Positions 1 to 8,245 of a DNA stretch of 64,000 nucleotides are shown in pieces. Numbering within the stretch: the first letter of the stretch is position 1; the number at the start of each line of letters is the position of its first letter. A program made the translations under genes and the position numbers. The stretch covers positions 62,001-126,000 of the forward strand of contig NZ_NPKQ01000001.1 in assembly GCF_008329525.1 (NCBI RefSeq), read 5' to 3'. Origin of the DNA: Tardiphaga sp. P9-11 (GTDB lineage Bacteria; Pseudomonadota; Alphaproteobacteria; Rhizobiales; Xanthobacteraceae). The notes under the pieces were generated by a model, which saw only the letters and a list, made by a program, of their open reading frames with translations, had not been told where the DNA came from and did no database searches.

Positions 1-52
1 TCATGCGATCGGGCAGAATTCCATCGGCGTCGGGGGCAAGCGTAAACGGCAC
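1..52 (-). CDS. dcd: dCTP deaminase, N-terminal fragment (cut by window edge)
   Basis: Only the first 17 codons are inside the window; the rest lies to the left. Read on the minus strand from a GTG at 52, the peptide is MPFTLAPDADGILPDRM. Its GILPDRM segment is what I recall as the start of the long alphaproteobacterial 2'-deoxycytidine 5'-triphosphate deaminases, which make dUMP precursors for dTTP synthesis. An AAGGA ribosome-binding site (complement of 61-65) lies 8 nt before the GTG, which supports the start. The gene is divergent from metZ. Family assignment rests on a short peptide and on remembered synteny, so it is moderate. Confidence 0.55.
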   Translation of the reverse strand, partial: MPFTLAPDADGILPDRM

Positions 53-128
53 AGGTCTCGTCCTTCGGTCGTCTTTCAGCGAGAATACGCTGAAAAATCG
101 CAACTTTACCGGTTATCTCAGCCCCGCC

Positions 129-157
129 TTGACGAAAAGGGCAAGCGGGAATATGGA
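129..157 (+). promoter_or_regulatory. Probable sigma-70 promoter of metZ
   Basis: TTGACG at 129-134 is a near-perfect -35 element. After a 17-nt spacer comes TATGGA at 152-157, a weak -10. The predicted transcription start near 164 falls about 5 nt before the SAM-II aptamer, as expected if the riboswitch begins the transcript. Confidence 0.55.
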
Positions 158-168
158 CATCACTTATC

Positions 169-228
169 CCGTGGTGATTTGAGCCGGCCGGCTTGCAGCC
201 ACGTAAAATAAGTCGCTAAACAGGCCGG
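169..228 (+). ncRNA. SAM-II riboswitch aptamer in the metZ leader
   Basis: The stretch matches the SAM-II (metA motif) architecture. Stem P1 is CGTGGT at 170-175 paired with GCCACG at 198-203. The loop begins GATTTGA and contains TTGCA, both typical of the class, and the 3' strand contains the conserved GCTAAA followed by AGG (215-224). GGCC at 223-226 can pair back into the loop GGCC at 186-189 to form the pseudoknot. SAM-II riboswitches are known from methionine-biosynthesis genes of alphaproteobacteria, which agrees with metZ downstream. Confidence 0.88.
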
Positions 229-291
229 GGACACATGTCCTTCCAGCATGCGATCCCGGCCTGAGGACGTCCGTCCAGGCCGGTTTTTTTT
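221..291 (+). terminator. Antiterminator/terminator pair of the metZ riboswitch
   Basis: An 8-bp stem CCGGCCTG (256-263) with CAGGCCGG (276-283) is followed by eight T residues (284-291), a textbook intrinsic terminator. The CAGGCCGGG copy at 221-229, at the 3' end of the aptamer, is perfectly complementary over 9 bases to CCCGGCCTG at 255-263, so it can form a competing antiterminator. SAM binding would lock 221-226 in the pseudoknot and leave the terminator arm free. Confidence 0.8.
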
Positions 292-324
292 GTGCCCGTG
301 TTACGCGGGTACGTTGGAGGTCAC

Positions 325-1506
325 ATGTCTACGAAGTCCTATCGCCCCGAAACCCGGCTCGTTCATTCCGGCGCGCTGCGCTCGCAATTCAACGAGACGT
401 CCGAAGCCCTCTTCCTCACGCAGGGCTTCATCTACGAGACCGCAGAAGCCTGCGAGGCGCGGTTCAAGGGCGAAGATCCCGGTTTCATCTATTCGCGCTT
501 CTCTAATCCGAATACGTCGATGTTCGAGAGCCGCATGATCGACCTCGAAGGTGCAGAGGCTGCGCGCTCGACGGCCACCGGCATGGCCGCCGTGACCACC
601 GCCATTCTCGCGCCGCTGCGCATGGGCGATCATGTCGTCGCTGCGAAGGCGCTGTTTGGCTCCTGTCGCTACGTCATAGAAGAACTGCTGCCGCGCTACG
701 GCATCGAATTTACGCTGGTCGATGGGCTCGACCTCGACCAGTGGCAGAAAGCGATGCGGCCGAACACCAAGTCGCTGTTTCTGGAAAGCCCGACGAATCC
801 GACGCTCGATGTGCTCGACATATCAGCCATCGCGGAGATCGCCCATGCCGGCGGTGCGCGGCTGATCGTCGATAACGTGTTCGCGACGCCGCTCTGGCAG
901 AGCCCGCTCGCGCTCGGTGCAGATGTCGTCGTGTATTCGGCGACCAAGCACATCGATGGGCAGGGGCGCTGCCTTGGCGGCATCATCCTGTCGTCGAAGG
1001 ACTTCATCGACGAGCATATTCACAACTATCTGCGCCAGACCGGCCCGTCGATCTCGCCGTTCAATGCGTGGACGCTGGTGAAGGGACTGGAGACGCTGGC
1101 GATCCGCGTCGAGCGGCAGACGCAGACGGCGGCGGCGATCGCGGATGTGCTCGCCCAGCATCCGAATATCTCGCGGCTGATCTATCCGGGCCGCGAGGAC
1201 CACCCGCAGGCGGCGACGGTGAAGAAGCAGATGCGTGCGGGATCGACGCTGATCGGCTTCGAGGTGAAGGGCGGCAAGGCAGCAGCCTTCCGCGTCCTCA
1301 ACGAGCTGAAAGTCGCCCGCATCTCGAACAATCTCGGCGACGCGAAGAGCCTCGTCACGCATCCGGCGACGACGACGCATCAGCGTCTGCCGCTCGAAGC
1401 ACGGCTCGAACTCGGGATCACGGAGGGCTTCATCCGCTTCTCGGCCGGCCTCGAGCATCGCGACGACCTGATCGCGGATCTCGAAGCGGCACTGGCAAAG
1501 GCCTGA
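325..1506 (+). CDS. metZ: O-succinylhomoserine sulfhydrylase
   Basis: A 393-residue PLP enzyme of the Cys/Met metabolism family that condenses O-succinylhomoserine with sulfide to homocysteine, the direct-sulfhydrylation route to methionine. The PLP lysine is K208 in the SATKHIDGQGR motif typical of MetZ. The ATG at 325 is chosen over the in-frame ATG at 292, because 292 sits in the terminator T-run while 325 has GGAGG (316-320) 4 nt upstream. The gene lies behind a SAM-II riboswitch with an attenuator, so high SAM should switch it off. It is convergent with the SGNH gene downstream. Confidence 0.95.
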   Translation: MSTKSYRPETRLVHSGALRSQFNETSEALFLTQGFIYETAEACEARFKGEDPGFIYSRFSNPNTSMFESRMIDLEGAEAARSTATGMAAVTTAILAPLRMGDHVVAAKALFGSCRYVIEELLPRYGIEFTLVDGLDLDQWQKAMRPNTKSLFLESPTNPTLDVLDISAIAEIAHAGGARLIVDNVFATPLWQSPLALGADVVVYSATKHIDGQGRCLGGIILSSKDFIDEHIHNYLRQTGPSISPFNAWTLVKGLETLAIRVERQTQTAAAIADVLAQHPNISRLIYPGREDHPQAATVKKQMRAGSTLIGFEVKGGKAAAFRVLNELKVARISNNLGDAKSLVTHPATTTHQRLPLEARLELGITEGFIRFSAGLEHRDDLIADLEAALAKA

Positions 1507-1522
1507 TCGACCAATGTTGAAC

Positions 1523-1549
1523 CTGCGGCCGGCTAACTGTCGGCCGCAG
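1523..1549. terminator. Hairpin between convergent metZ and the SGNH operon
   Basis: CTGCGGCCG (1523-1531) and CGGCCGCAG (1541-1549) form a perfect 9-bp stem with a 9-nt loop in the 45-bp gap between two converging genes. There is no long T-run on either side, so it may be a weak bidirectional terminator. Confidence 0.5.
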
Positions 1550-1551
1550 AC

Positions 1552-2520
1552 CTACAGCGGCTTCTGCGCCTGCTGAATCTGTGGCTCGTTGATACCGAGC
1601 TTCACCTGGCCAACCGACTTGATGATGTTGTCGCCGAGCAATTGCGCGAAGCAGGCATAGCCCCAGTCGTTCATGTGCAGGCCATCAGAAATGACGAAGC
1701 TGTCGAACGCCATCTGCTGGCTCTCGTGCCATTCCTTCATCACCTCGAAGCGCGGAAAGATTCCGACTTTGCGCAGCTCCGCGACCTTGTGCATCAGCGA
1801 CAGCATCTTGCCGGTGCCCTCCGGCTTCGATGTCGTCGCCGGCGAATATTGCGGATCCACCAGCACGACGTCGGAGCCCGCGGCCTGAATGCGCCCAACG
1901 CCGTCTTCGATCATCTTGCCAGTCTCGGCCGGATCGAGATTGCGCAGCACTGCATTGGTGCCGACCTGCCAGATCACGAGATCCGGCTTGGCGTTGATCA
2001 CTTCGCTCTGCAGCCGCGCCATCATTTCCGGCGCATCCTCGCCGCCCTTGCCGCGATTAAGCACGGTGATGTTCGCGGAAGGATAAGCGCGATGCAACTG
2101 CGCAGCGAGGCGGTTCGGGTAGGTGAATTCCGGCGCGGTCGATCCCCAGCCCTGGGTCGAGGACGAGCCGAACGCAACGATGACCACGGGCTTGCCGGCA
2201 ACGAGCTTGCTGGCCACATGCGGCAACGCGCCCATCGCCTTCATGCCGCCTTTCGGTGTGCGACAGGGGACGCGGCTCAGAATATCGGTGGCGGACTTGG
2301 CAACTTCCTTGACCTTGTCGATGGCCTTCGCCGCAACGCCCCTCTTCGCGGCGTCTGCGGGATCCGTCGCGACAGCGGCCTGCTCGGCAGCCTTGCCGTC
2401 AACCGCCGCAGCCTGCACCGTGTCGGCGCGTGCGGACGATGAGATCGGGAGCGCGAAGGTCGTTGAGGCAACAAAGGCAGCGACGACAGCAAGGCGAGAC
2501 AAATGGCTGACGAAACTCAT
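1552..2520 (-). CDS. Exported SGNH/GDSL-family hydrolase (complete active site)
   Basis: 322 residues with a signal-peptide-like N-terminus (about residues 1-32, ending SSSARA). The SGNH blocks are present in order: block I GSSSTQG (Ser near 119-121), block II GKGG (about 158-160), block III GTN (N189) and block V D279-x-x-H282. SGNH enzymes are periplasmic or surface esterases or acyltransferases. The start ATG shares its A with the TAA stop of the preceding gene (TAATG), so translation is probably coupled. With OpgC two genes upstream, a role in acyl editing of periplasmic glucan is a reasonable inference. The substrate is not visible from sequence. Confidence 0.85.
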   Translation of the reverse strand: MSFVSHLSRLAVVAAFVASTTFALPISSSARADTVQAAAVDGKAAEQAAVATDPADAAKRGVAAKAIDKVKEVAKSATDILSRVPCRTPKGGMKAMGALPHVASKLVAGKPVVIVAFGSSSTQGWGSTAPEFTYPNRLAAQLHRAYPSANITVLNRGKGGEDAPEMMARLQSEVINAKPDLVIWQVGTNAVLRNLDPAETGKMIEDGVGRIQAAGSDVVLVDPQYSPATTSKPEGTGKMLSLMHKVAELRKVGIFPRFEVMKEWHESQQMAFDSFVISDGLHMNDWGYACFAQLLGDNIIKSVGQVKLGINEPQIQQAQKPL

Positions 2521-3278
2521 TAACGCTGAATCCTCAAATCCGCTGCTTTGATCTTGGCCGCATCGACGACAAAGGTCGAAAGCGCGCGGCCAAGACAATC
2601 ATGCACCCGCTTGGCCAGCTCCATGCCGGGCGAGGCACTGAACAGGTCGAAATCACCGCTCTCATTCCAGTGCCGCATGATGGCGAAACGGTCGAACAGC
2701 GGGACGTCGTGCTGCTGCGCCACCACACGCATATTATCTAGGTAGGCGGAGCCGGAAATCATCGTCTCCGTGCGCGGACTGTACTGCAGATTCATTAAAA
2801 TGACGTCAGTTCCCGCCTTTTGCATGGCTGCGACACCATCATCCAGGGCACTGCGGAAGTCCTCGGCGTCGGCCTGCTTCATGGCATCCACGGTTCCGGT
2901 CTGCCAGATCACCAAGTTCGGCTTCTTGTCCATGACCAGTTGTTCCAGGGTCGGGGCCATTTCCTCGGCCGTCTTCTTGACCTGCAGTTCCAGCGCCACA
3001 TTGACCTCGACGCCTGGCAGCTTGTCCTTGAGATAGGCCTGTAGCCGGTTCGGATAGGCTGCAGAGTGGTCGGAGACCCCGATCACCGAGGATCGGCTGC
3101 CAACGACCAGAACATCAAGTTTCCCGCCCGGCTTGGCCGCGGCTTCGACCTTGGGCAGCCCGCTTTCGGATGTCAGGAGGTAAGCCGGAACCTCACAGGT
3201 CTGCGCGGGCGGTTCGGCCCGGACAGGAGCCGCCACCAGCAGGCCAGCCAGCATTGTGAGGCGCAAAACGGCCTTCAT
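2520..3278 (-). CDS. Exported SGNH-like protein, catalytically degenerate paralogue
   Basis: 252 residues with a signal peptide (about 1-21, ending PVRA). It aligns with the next gene over most of its length: the VVGSRSS, AYPNRLQAYL, LVIWQ, LQYSPRT and FDRFAIMRHW segments correspond to VAFGSSS, TYPNRLAAQL, LVIWQ, PQYSPAT and FPRFEVMKEW. However, the block III Asn is a Val (GTV, V130), the block II Gly is lost, and the block V Asp-x-x-His is gone. It therefore looks like a pseudoenzyme, perhaps a binding or scaffold partner of the active paralogue. It starts at ATG 3278 with GGAGGGG upstream, and this ATG overlaps the opgC stop (ATGA). Confidence 0.8.
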   Translation of the reverse strand: MKAVLRLTMLAGLLVAAPVRAEPPAQTCEVPAYLLTSESGLPKVEAAAKPGGKLDVLVVGSRSSVIGVSDHSAAYPNRLQAYLKDKLPGVEVNVALELQVKKTAEEMAPTLEQLVMDKKPNLVIWQTGTVDAMKQADAEDFRSALDDGVAAMQKAGTDVILMNLQYSPRTETMISGSAYLDNMRVVAQQHDVPLFDRFAIMRHWNESGDFDLFSASPGMELAKRVHDCLGRALSTFVVDAAKIKAADLRIQR

Positions 3279-4531
3279 GCTTCCCCTCCTGCGAGATCCG
3301 CGTCGGGTCGTTTGGCGCGGGACCCGCCTTTGACAGTGACGCCCTTGTACCACGAAAACACCCATGCGGCGGTTGACATGACAACTATGCCAAGAAAGCT
3401 GATCAGGGCATGCATGCCTGCTCCGCCGGCGACCTCAGCCAGCACAAAATGGCCGGCAAAGGCCAGGAACACCCCGATACAGAAGATTTCGAGAGAGTGC
3501 TGACCGCACAGTACCATCGGGCGCAGCCAGATCGATTTCAGCCCCGGCCAGTCCTTCGGCAGGAAACGGACGGTGAGCGCCGCCAGCGCCAGGAAGTGGG
3601 CGAAACGGAGCACATCGAGATCGGTCTTGTTGATCGGATACATCCATTGCTCGATGAATTTCGGCAGCAGATGATGGATCTGCGGAATGTACCAGGTCAG
3701 CGTCACCCAGAACGCCGCCAGGAGATAGGCCACGCAGAGCCACAGCGTGATGTTGGATGATAGTATCCGCGACATTCTGACGGCGCCGCCCAGCGCGCAC
3801 CAGGCACCGAACACGAACAGCAACTGCCAGGCGAACGGGTTGAAGGCCCAGACACCGTTCGGATAGGCCGCCAGATGCAGGTCGAATTCCCAGGTCAGAG
3901 CGTAGAGACCGACCGACAGCGCCAGCGTGAAATCGGCGCGGCGCTGCATCAGCCAGAGGATCAGCGGCAGGAACAGCATGAGGACGATATACAGCGGCAA
4001 CACATCCATGTTCACCGGACGAAATTTCAGCAACAGCGCCTGAACGATGGTCACATCGGGCTGTTTGAGAAAATCGAGAATTCCCATTTCCTCGGAATAA
4101 AGCGGGTTCTCGAACCGCGTTGCGACATAGGAGATTTCCGCAAGAAAGATCGTGAACAGGAAGACGTGGGCGACATAAATCTGCCAGACCCGCTTGAAGA
4201 TGCGCGCGCTGGCGACCAGCGCGCCCTGCTCCTGCATCGCGCGGCCATAGACGAAAGCGGCGGTGTAGCCGGAGATGAAGATGAATATCTCGGTGGCGTC
4301 GCTGAAGCCGTAATTGCGGATCGTGAGCCAGGTCAGAATATTCGGCGGCAGGTGATCGATGAAGATCAGCCACAATGCCAGGCCGCGAAACAGATCGAGA
4401 CGCAATTCGCGCTCGGTGCCCGCAACGGGAAACGACACGGCGTCCGCATGCGTCGATGCGCGCGCCGCGGACACTTGCGAGGACGCATCGGCGTGCGGCT
4501 GGCCGGCAATCGGGTCGGCAACAGAGGTCAT
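3275..4531 (-). CDS. opgC: OpgC-family membrane acyltransferase (glucan succinyltransferase type)
   Basis: 418 residues with a 40-residue cytosolic lead followed by about ten hydrophobic segments. The N-terminal core RELRLDLFRGLALWLIFIDH and the following TEIFIFISGY are hallmarks of the OpgC_C family, relatives of acyltransferase-3 that add succinyl groups to osmoregulated periplasmic glucans. The gene is first of a three-gene operon with ATGA and TAATG overlaps to two SGNH proteins. Acyltransferase plus SGNH partner is a known combination in polysaccharide acylation. No glucan synthase is in the window, so the exact glucan is unknown. Confidence 0.85.
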   Translation of the reverse strand: MTSVADPIAGQPHADASSQVSAARASTHADAVSFPVAGTERELRLDLFRGLALWLIFIDHLPPNILTWLTIRNYGFSDATEIFIFISGYTAAFVYGRAMQEQGALVASARIFKRVWQIYVAHVFLFTIFLAEISYVATRFENPLYSEEMGILDFLKQPDVTIVQALLLKFRPVNMDVLPLYIVLMLFLPLILWLMQRRADFTLALSVGLYALTWEFDLHLAAYPNGVWAFNPFAWQLLFVFGAWCALGGAVRMSRILSSNITLWLCVAYLLAAFWVTLTWYIPQIHHLLPKFIEQWMYPINKTDLDVLRFAHFLALAALTVRFLPKDWPGLKSIWLRPMVLCGQHSLEIFCIGVFLAFAGHFVLAEVAGGAGMHALISFLGIVVMSTAAWVFSWYKGVTVKGGSRAKRPDADLAGGEA

Positions 4532-4768
4532 TCAGCACCGTTCAACGGAAGACATCGCATGATGCGAAAAAATCGACCGTCCCATAATCTGCAACAAATT
4601 TGCATGGGGCGATCCGTCACGTCATAACCAAATCAAGGATCGATTATGCGGGAACTATGTTGAAACAGCGATGGCCCACCGCGCCGTCCGGGGCCGAACT
4701 CCACATGGATTTGGCCTGTAACGTGTTTTTCGCTATGCTTGCAGCACATTTTGGACGATGACAGCCCC

Positions 4769-5161
4769 ATGTACCGCGCCATCACACGACAGATTGAAGT
4801 CACCGTCGAACCTAATTTCATGCCGGAACGCTCGTCGCAGGAGAAGCGACAGTTCTTCTGGTCTTACACGGTCGTCATTACCAATGCCGGTCAAGAGACC
4901 GTGCAGCTGAAGACCCGCCACTGGATCATCACCGATGCTTCCGGCCGCATGGAGGAAGTGCGTGGCGAGGGCGTGGTCGGCGAACAACCCGTGCTCGGCC
5001 CAGGCGAGCGCTTCGAATACACGTCGCGCGTACCGCTGCCAACGACGTCCGGCTTCATGGAAGGTACCTATCAGATGGTGACCGACACCGGCGAGCCGTT
5101 CGAGATCGACGTGCCGCTATTTTCGCTGGACGGACCGGGCGGGAAGCGCGTGCTAAATTAG
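4769..5161 (+). CDS. apaG: ApaG/CoD-family protein
   Basis: 130 residues, normal for ApaG. It begins MYRAITRQIEVTVEP and contains FFWSYTVVITN, LKTRHWIITD and the GEGVVGEQPVL-GPGERFEYTS stretch that define the fibronectin-III-like ApaG fold, including the GxGxxG-like loop. The biochemical role is unsettled, with links to divalent cations and nucleotides. A TTG 30 nt upstream could extend the frame, but ATG 4769 gives the usual N-terminus. It is divergent from opgC across 237 bp. Confidence 0.93.
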   Translation: MYRAITRQIEVTVEPNFMPERSSQEKRQFFWSYTVVITNAGQETVQLKTRHWIITDASGRMEEVRGEGVVGEQPVLGPGERFEYTSRVPLPTTSGFMEGTYQMVTDTGEPFEIDVPLFSLDGPGGKRVLN

Positions 5162-5245
5162 GGGCTGGTTCTTCTCTCCCCGCGATTGCCACTGCGCGGT
5201 TTCGCCGCGCGACATGGAAGTCTCCGTAGAGCCAAACACTCCAGG

Positions 5246-5298
5246 GTTCCGGGTTCGCACTTCAGCGGCTTCGCCGCTTGCGTGCGCCCCGGAATGAC
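5246..5298. repeat. Palindromic intergenic repeat, copy 1
   Basis: An imperfect inverted repeat with outer arms GTTCCGGGTTCGCAC and GTGCGCCCCGGAATGAC and an inner CGGCTTCGCCG hairpin. Its right arm is the same sequence as in the palindrome at 30472-30514. It sits in the 200-bp gap between convergent apaG and hslO, which also holds the hairpin GCGCGGTTTCGCCGCGC near 5192 and CCACTC-CACTT-GAGTGG near 5322; these may end both transcripts. Confidence 0.6.
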
Positions 5299-5362
5299 GA
5301 GCTCAGGCTCGCGAACCTCAGCCACTCCACTTGAGTGGCGGGACGTGACGAAGGCGAACGCC

Positions 5363-6361
5363 CTATTCCACGCCCGCTTCCTGCGGTGTGAACTCGTAGA
5401 CCGACGAACAGAACTCACAGGTCACGACGACCTTGTCGTCCTTGACCATGTCGGCGCGGTCCTGCGGCTCGAAGCTCTTGAGCATCCCGGACACGGCATC
5501 GCGCGAACAGGAACACTCCGCGCGCAACGGCGACGGCGCGAAAACGCGGACGCCGCGCTCGTGGAACAGGCGATACAGCAGCCGCTCGCCGGACAGATCG
5601 GGATCGATCAGTTCCACATCCTCGACCGTCCCGATCAGCGACTGGCCTTCGATCCAGGCGTCATCTTCCGGCACGGCATTGGCGGTCACGCCGTCCGGCG
5701 CGTCGCCAGCGTGGAGATCGCGCTGCACGCGCTCCGGCGCCTTCGGCAGAAATTGGAGCAGCATGCCGCCGGCACGCCAGCGATGTGTCGGGCCACCCTC
5801 CTCGCCGCTGCGCCATTCCTCGCCCACGGCGAGGCGCACCTTGGTCGGAATCTGTTCGGAGCGCAGGAAGTATTCGTGCGCGGCATCTTCCAGCGTACCG
5901 CCGTCCAGCGCGACAAGCCCCTGATAGCGGCTCATGTCGGGGCCCTGATCGACGGTCATCGCCAGATGGCCCTTGCCGAGCAGCGCCGCGGTGCCGAGAC
6001 CGGGCACCAGGCGTTCGGCATCGAACCGCGCATAAGCGCGCATTTTATCGGGCGCGCGGAAGTCGACGATCATCAGCGACACCGGACCGTCGGTCTGAGT
6101 CTGCAGGATGAAACGGCCATCGAATTTCAGCGACGAACCGAGCAGCGTGGTCAGCACGATGGCCTCGCCGAGCAGCTTGGCCACCGGCGCAGGATAATCA
6201 TGCTTGGCGAGCAATTCATCGAGCGCCGGGCCAAGCCGGGTCAGCCGCCCGCGCAGATCGAGCGGCGCGACCTCGAAAGGCAGCACCGCGTCATCGACCG
6301 GAACGGAGGACGGCGCGCGGATGGGGGCGTCGGGCTGGAGCTTTGGATCTGATGGGGTCAT
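5363..6361 (-). CDS. hslO: Redox-regulated chaperone Hsp33
   Basis: 332 residues, slightly long for Hsp33 because of an N-terminal extension of about 35 residues. The C-terminal zinc switch is present as C-S-C in AECSCSRD and C-x-x-C in TCEFCSSVY, the four cysteines that bind Zn in the reduced, inactive form and form disulfides under oxidative stress. The body shows GRFILQTQTDGPV and the ARFDAERL segments of the family. The protein is a cytosolic holdase. In related genomes it follows argF directly; here a pseudogene on the opposite strand lies between them. Confidence 0.95.
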   Translation of the reverse strand: MTPSDPKLQPDAPIRAPSSVPVDDAVLPFEVAPLDLRGRLTRLGPALDELLAKHDYPAPVAKLLGEAIVLTTLLGSSLKFDGRFILQTQTDGPVSLMIVDFRAPDKMRAYARFDAERLVPGLGTAALLGKGHLAMTVDQGPDMSRYQGLVALDGGTLEDAAHEYFLRSEQIPTKVRLAVGEEWRSGEEGGPTHRWRAGGMLLQFLPKAPERVQRDLHAGDAPDGVTANAVPEDDAWIEGQSLIGTVEDVELIDPDLSGERLLYRLFHERGVRVFAPSPLRAECSCSRDAVSGMLKSFEPQDRADMVKDDKVVVTCEFCSSVYEFTPQEAGVE

Positions 6362-6489
6362 GGCGCTCTATGTAGGGGCGAGGAGCTGAAATCGAAACCC
6401 CGCAAAGGGGCAAATGTCCGAACGAATACAAGGCATCCGGCGACGATTTGCCCCGCTCGGACCAGATATCTACCAAGTATAAGCGAACG

Positions 6490-7299
6490 ATGTTTGAAAC
6501 TTACCTCGCGCGACGGCGCCTCGTCCCGGACGGCACGGCCATGACCTCCCACGCCGGATATTTGCTGCCTGTCCTGCATCGGGGCCAGCCGGCGATGCTG
6601 AAACTGGCCAAGGGCGAGGACGAACGCGCCGGCAGCGCGGTACTGGAATGGTGGGACGGCAACGGCGCCGCACGGGTCCTGGCCCGCCATGACGACGCTT
6701 TGCTGATGGAACGAGCGCAAGGCCCCGCCTCGCTCTCCGACATGGCGCGCGGGGGACAGGACGACGAAGCCTCGCGCATCTCTGCGCCGTGGCGGCGCGA
6801 TTGCACCGGCCAAGGCAAAAATCGCCGCCTCCGCTGGTACCGCTCCGGCATTGGTTTCGCGAACTCGCGCCGGCCGCAGCGACCCATGGCGGCCTGTTAC
6901 GTCGCTGTTCTGAAACGGCCAACGCTTTGCTGGACGACCCGCGCGAGGTGACCGTGCTGCACGGCGCACCTCCACCATGACAATGTGCTCGATTTCGGTG
7001 CGCGCGGCTGGCTTGCCATCGATCCGAAACACATCATCGGCGAACGTGGCTTCGACTTCGCCAACATCTTCACCAACCCGGATCTCTCGGACCCCACGCG
7101 CCCGGTCTCAACCTTGCCAGGCCGTTTCCAGCGGCGTGTCGAGGTCGTCAGCGACGCGGCCAAACTCGATCGCTATCGCTTGCTGCAATGGGTCCTGGCG
7201 TGGACCGGCCTCTCGGCGGCATGGTTCCTCGGCGACGCCGATCCGGCGAGCATCGACTTTCAGGTGGCCGAGCTGGCCGCGACAGAACTCAATCGCTGA
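6490..7299 (+). pseudogene. Aminoglycoside/hydroxyurea phosphotransferase (APH(6)-like), two frameshifts
   Basis: Pieces of one APH(6)/hydroxyurea-phosphotransferase protein lie in two frames. Positions 6490-6780 encode FETYLARRRLVPDGT to MERAQGPASLSDMARGG. A one-base loss near 6780 moves the frame, and 6780-6966 encodes LCAVAARLHRP to DDPREVTVLHG. An extra C at 6967, inside the catalytic HGDLHHDN motif, restores the first frame, and 6968-7299 encodes LDFGARGWLAIDPK to AELAATELNR. Read without correction, translation stops at 6951, before the catalytic loop. The family phosphorylates streptomycin-type drugs or small metabolites. The two indels compensate, so recent decay or sequence error are both possible. 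Confidence 0.85.
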
Positions 7300-7306
7300 T
7301 CGCGTC

Positions 7307-8245
7307 TCACGCAACCGCGTTGAGGCACCAGGCCAGAATGCCCTTCTGCGCATGCAGACGGTTTTCGGCCTCGTCGAACACCACGGACTGCGGACCGTCG
7401 ATCACCTCGTCGGTAACCTCGTCGCCGCGATGGGCCGGCAGGCAGTGCATGAACAGTGCGTCCGGCTTGGCCAGCGACATCAGGCGAGCATTGACCTGAT
7501 AGGGTTTCAACAGATTGTGGCGGGTCTCGCCGTCCTTGTCGCCCATCGACACCCAGGTGTCGGTGACGACGCAATCGACGCCCTTCACCATCGCATCGGG
7601 ATCGTCGCTGAAGGTGATCGGCGCGTTCGTCGCCTTGACCCAGTCCTTGAACGGCTTCTTCGGCGAGAGCTGCGGCGGCGTCGCGATATTGAGTTTGAAC
7701 TGGAAGCGCTCGGCCGCATGCGCCCAGGACATCAGCACATTGTTGTCGTCGCCGGTCCAGGCCACGGTGCGGCCCTTGATCGGCCCGCGATGTTCCTCAT
7801 AGGTCATCACGTCCGCCATCACCTGGCAGGGATGCGAGAACCGCGTCAGGCCGTTGATGACGGGCACGGTCGCATTCTCCGCAAGCTCCACCAGCGAGTC
7901 GTGATTGAGGATGCGGATCATGATGATGTCGACGAAGCGCGACAGCACGCGCGCGGTGTCGGCAATGGTCTCGCCGCGACCGAGCTGCATTTCAGCGCCG
8001 GTGAGCATCACCACCTCGCCGCCGAGCTGGCGCATGCCGACCTCGAACGATACGCGGGTGCGCGTCGAGGGCTTCTCGAAGATCATCGCCAGCGTCTTGT
8101 TCTTGAGCGGACGATCGGGCTCGGCATTGGAGCCGTCCCGGCCCTTCAGCTTCGCCTTCATGGCGGCAGCCGCGTTCATGATATTGCGCAACTCGCTGGC
8201 CGGCACGGCCGTGAGATCGAGGAAGTGCCGCGGTGACGTGCTCAT
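7307..8245 (-). CDS. argF: Ornithine carbamoyltransferase
   Basis: 312 residues, the usual length. It makes citrulline from ornithine and carbamoyl phosphate in arginine biosynthesis. The carbamoyl-phosphate loop [13 protein letters not shown] (about 56-68), the HPCQ motif in the SHPCQVMAD stretch, and [11 protein letters not shown] with its catalytic Cys are all intact. ATG 8245 shares its A with the argD stop (TGATG), so the two are translationally coupled; the GTG one codon upstream is a less likely start. Confidence 0.97.
   Translation of the reverse strand: MSTSPRHFLDLTAVPASELRNIMNAAAAMKAKLKGRDGSNAEPDRPLKNKTLAMIFEKPSTRTRVSFEVGMRQLGGEVVMLTGAEMQLGRGETIADTARVLSRFVDIIMIRILNHDSLVELAENATVPVINGLTRFSHPCQVMADVMTYEEHRGPIKGRTVAWTGDDNNVLMSWAHAAERFQFKLNIATPPQLSPKKPFKDWVKATNAPITFSDDPDAMVKGVDCVVTDTWVSMGDKDGETRHNLLKPYQVNARLMSLAKPDALFMHCLPAHRGDEVTDEVIDGPQSVVFDEAENRLHAQKGILAWCLNAVA

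Noticed and set aside
3-182. A 59-codon plus-strand open frame beginning ATG at 3
   Set aside because: It runs through the metZ promoter and ends in the SAM-II aptamer, has no ribosome-binding site, and opposes the dcd start.
292-324. Longer N-terminus for metZ starting at ATG 292
   Set aside because: That ATG lies directly behind the terminator T-run and gives an N-terminal extension unlike the family; ATG 325 has a strong GGAGG.
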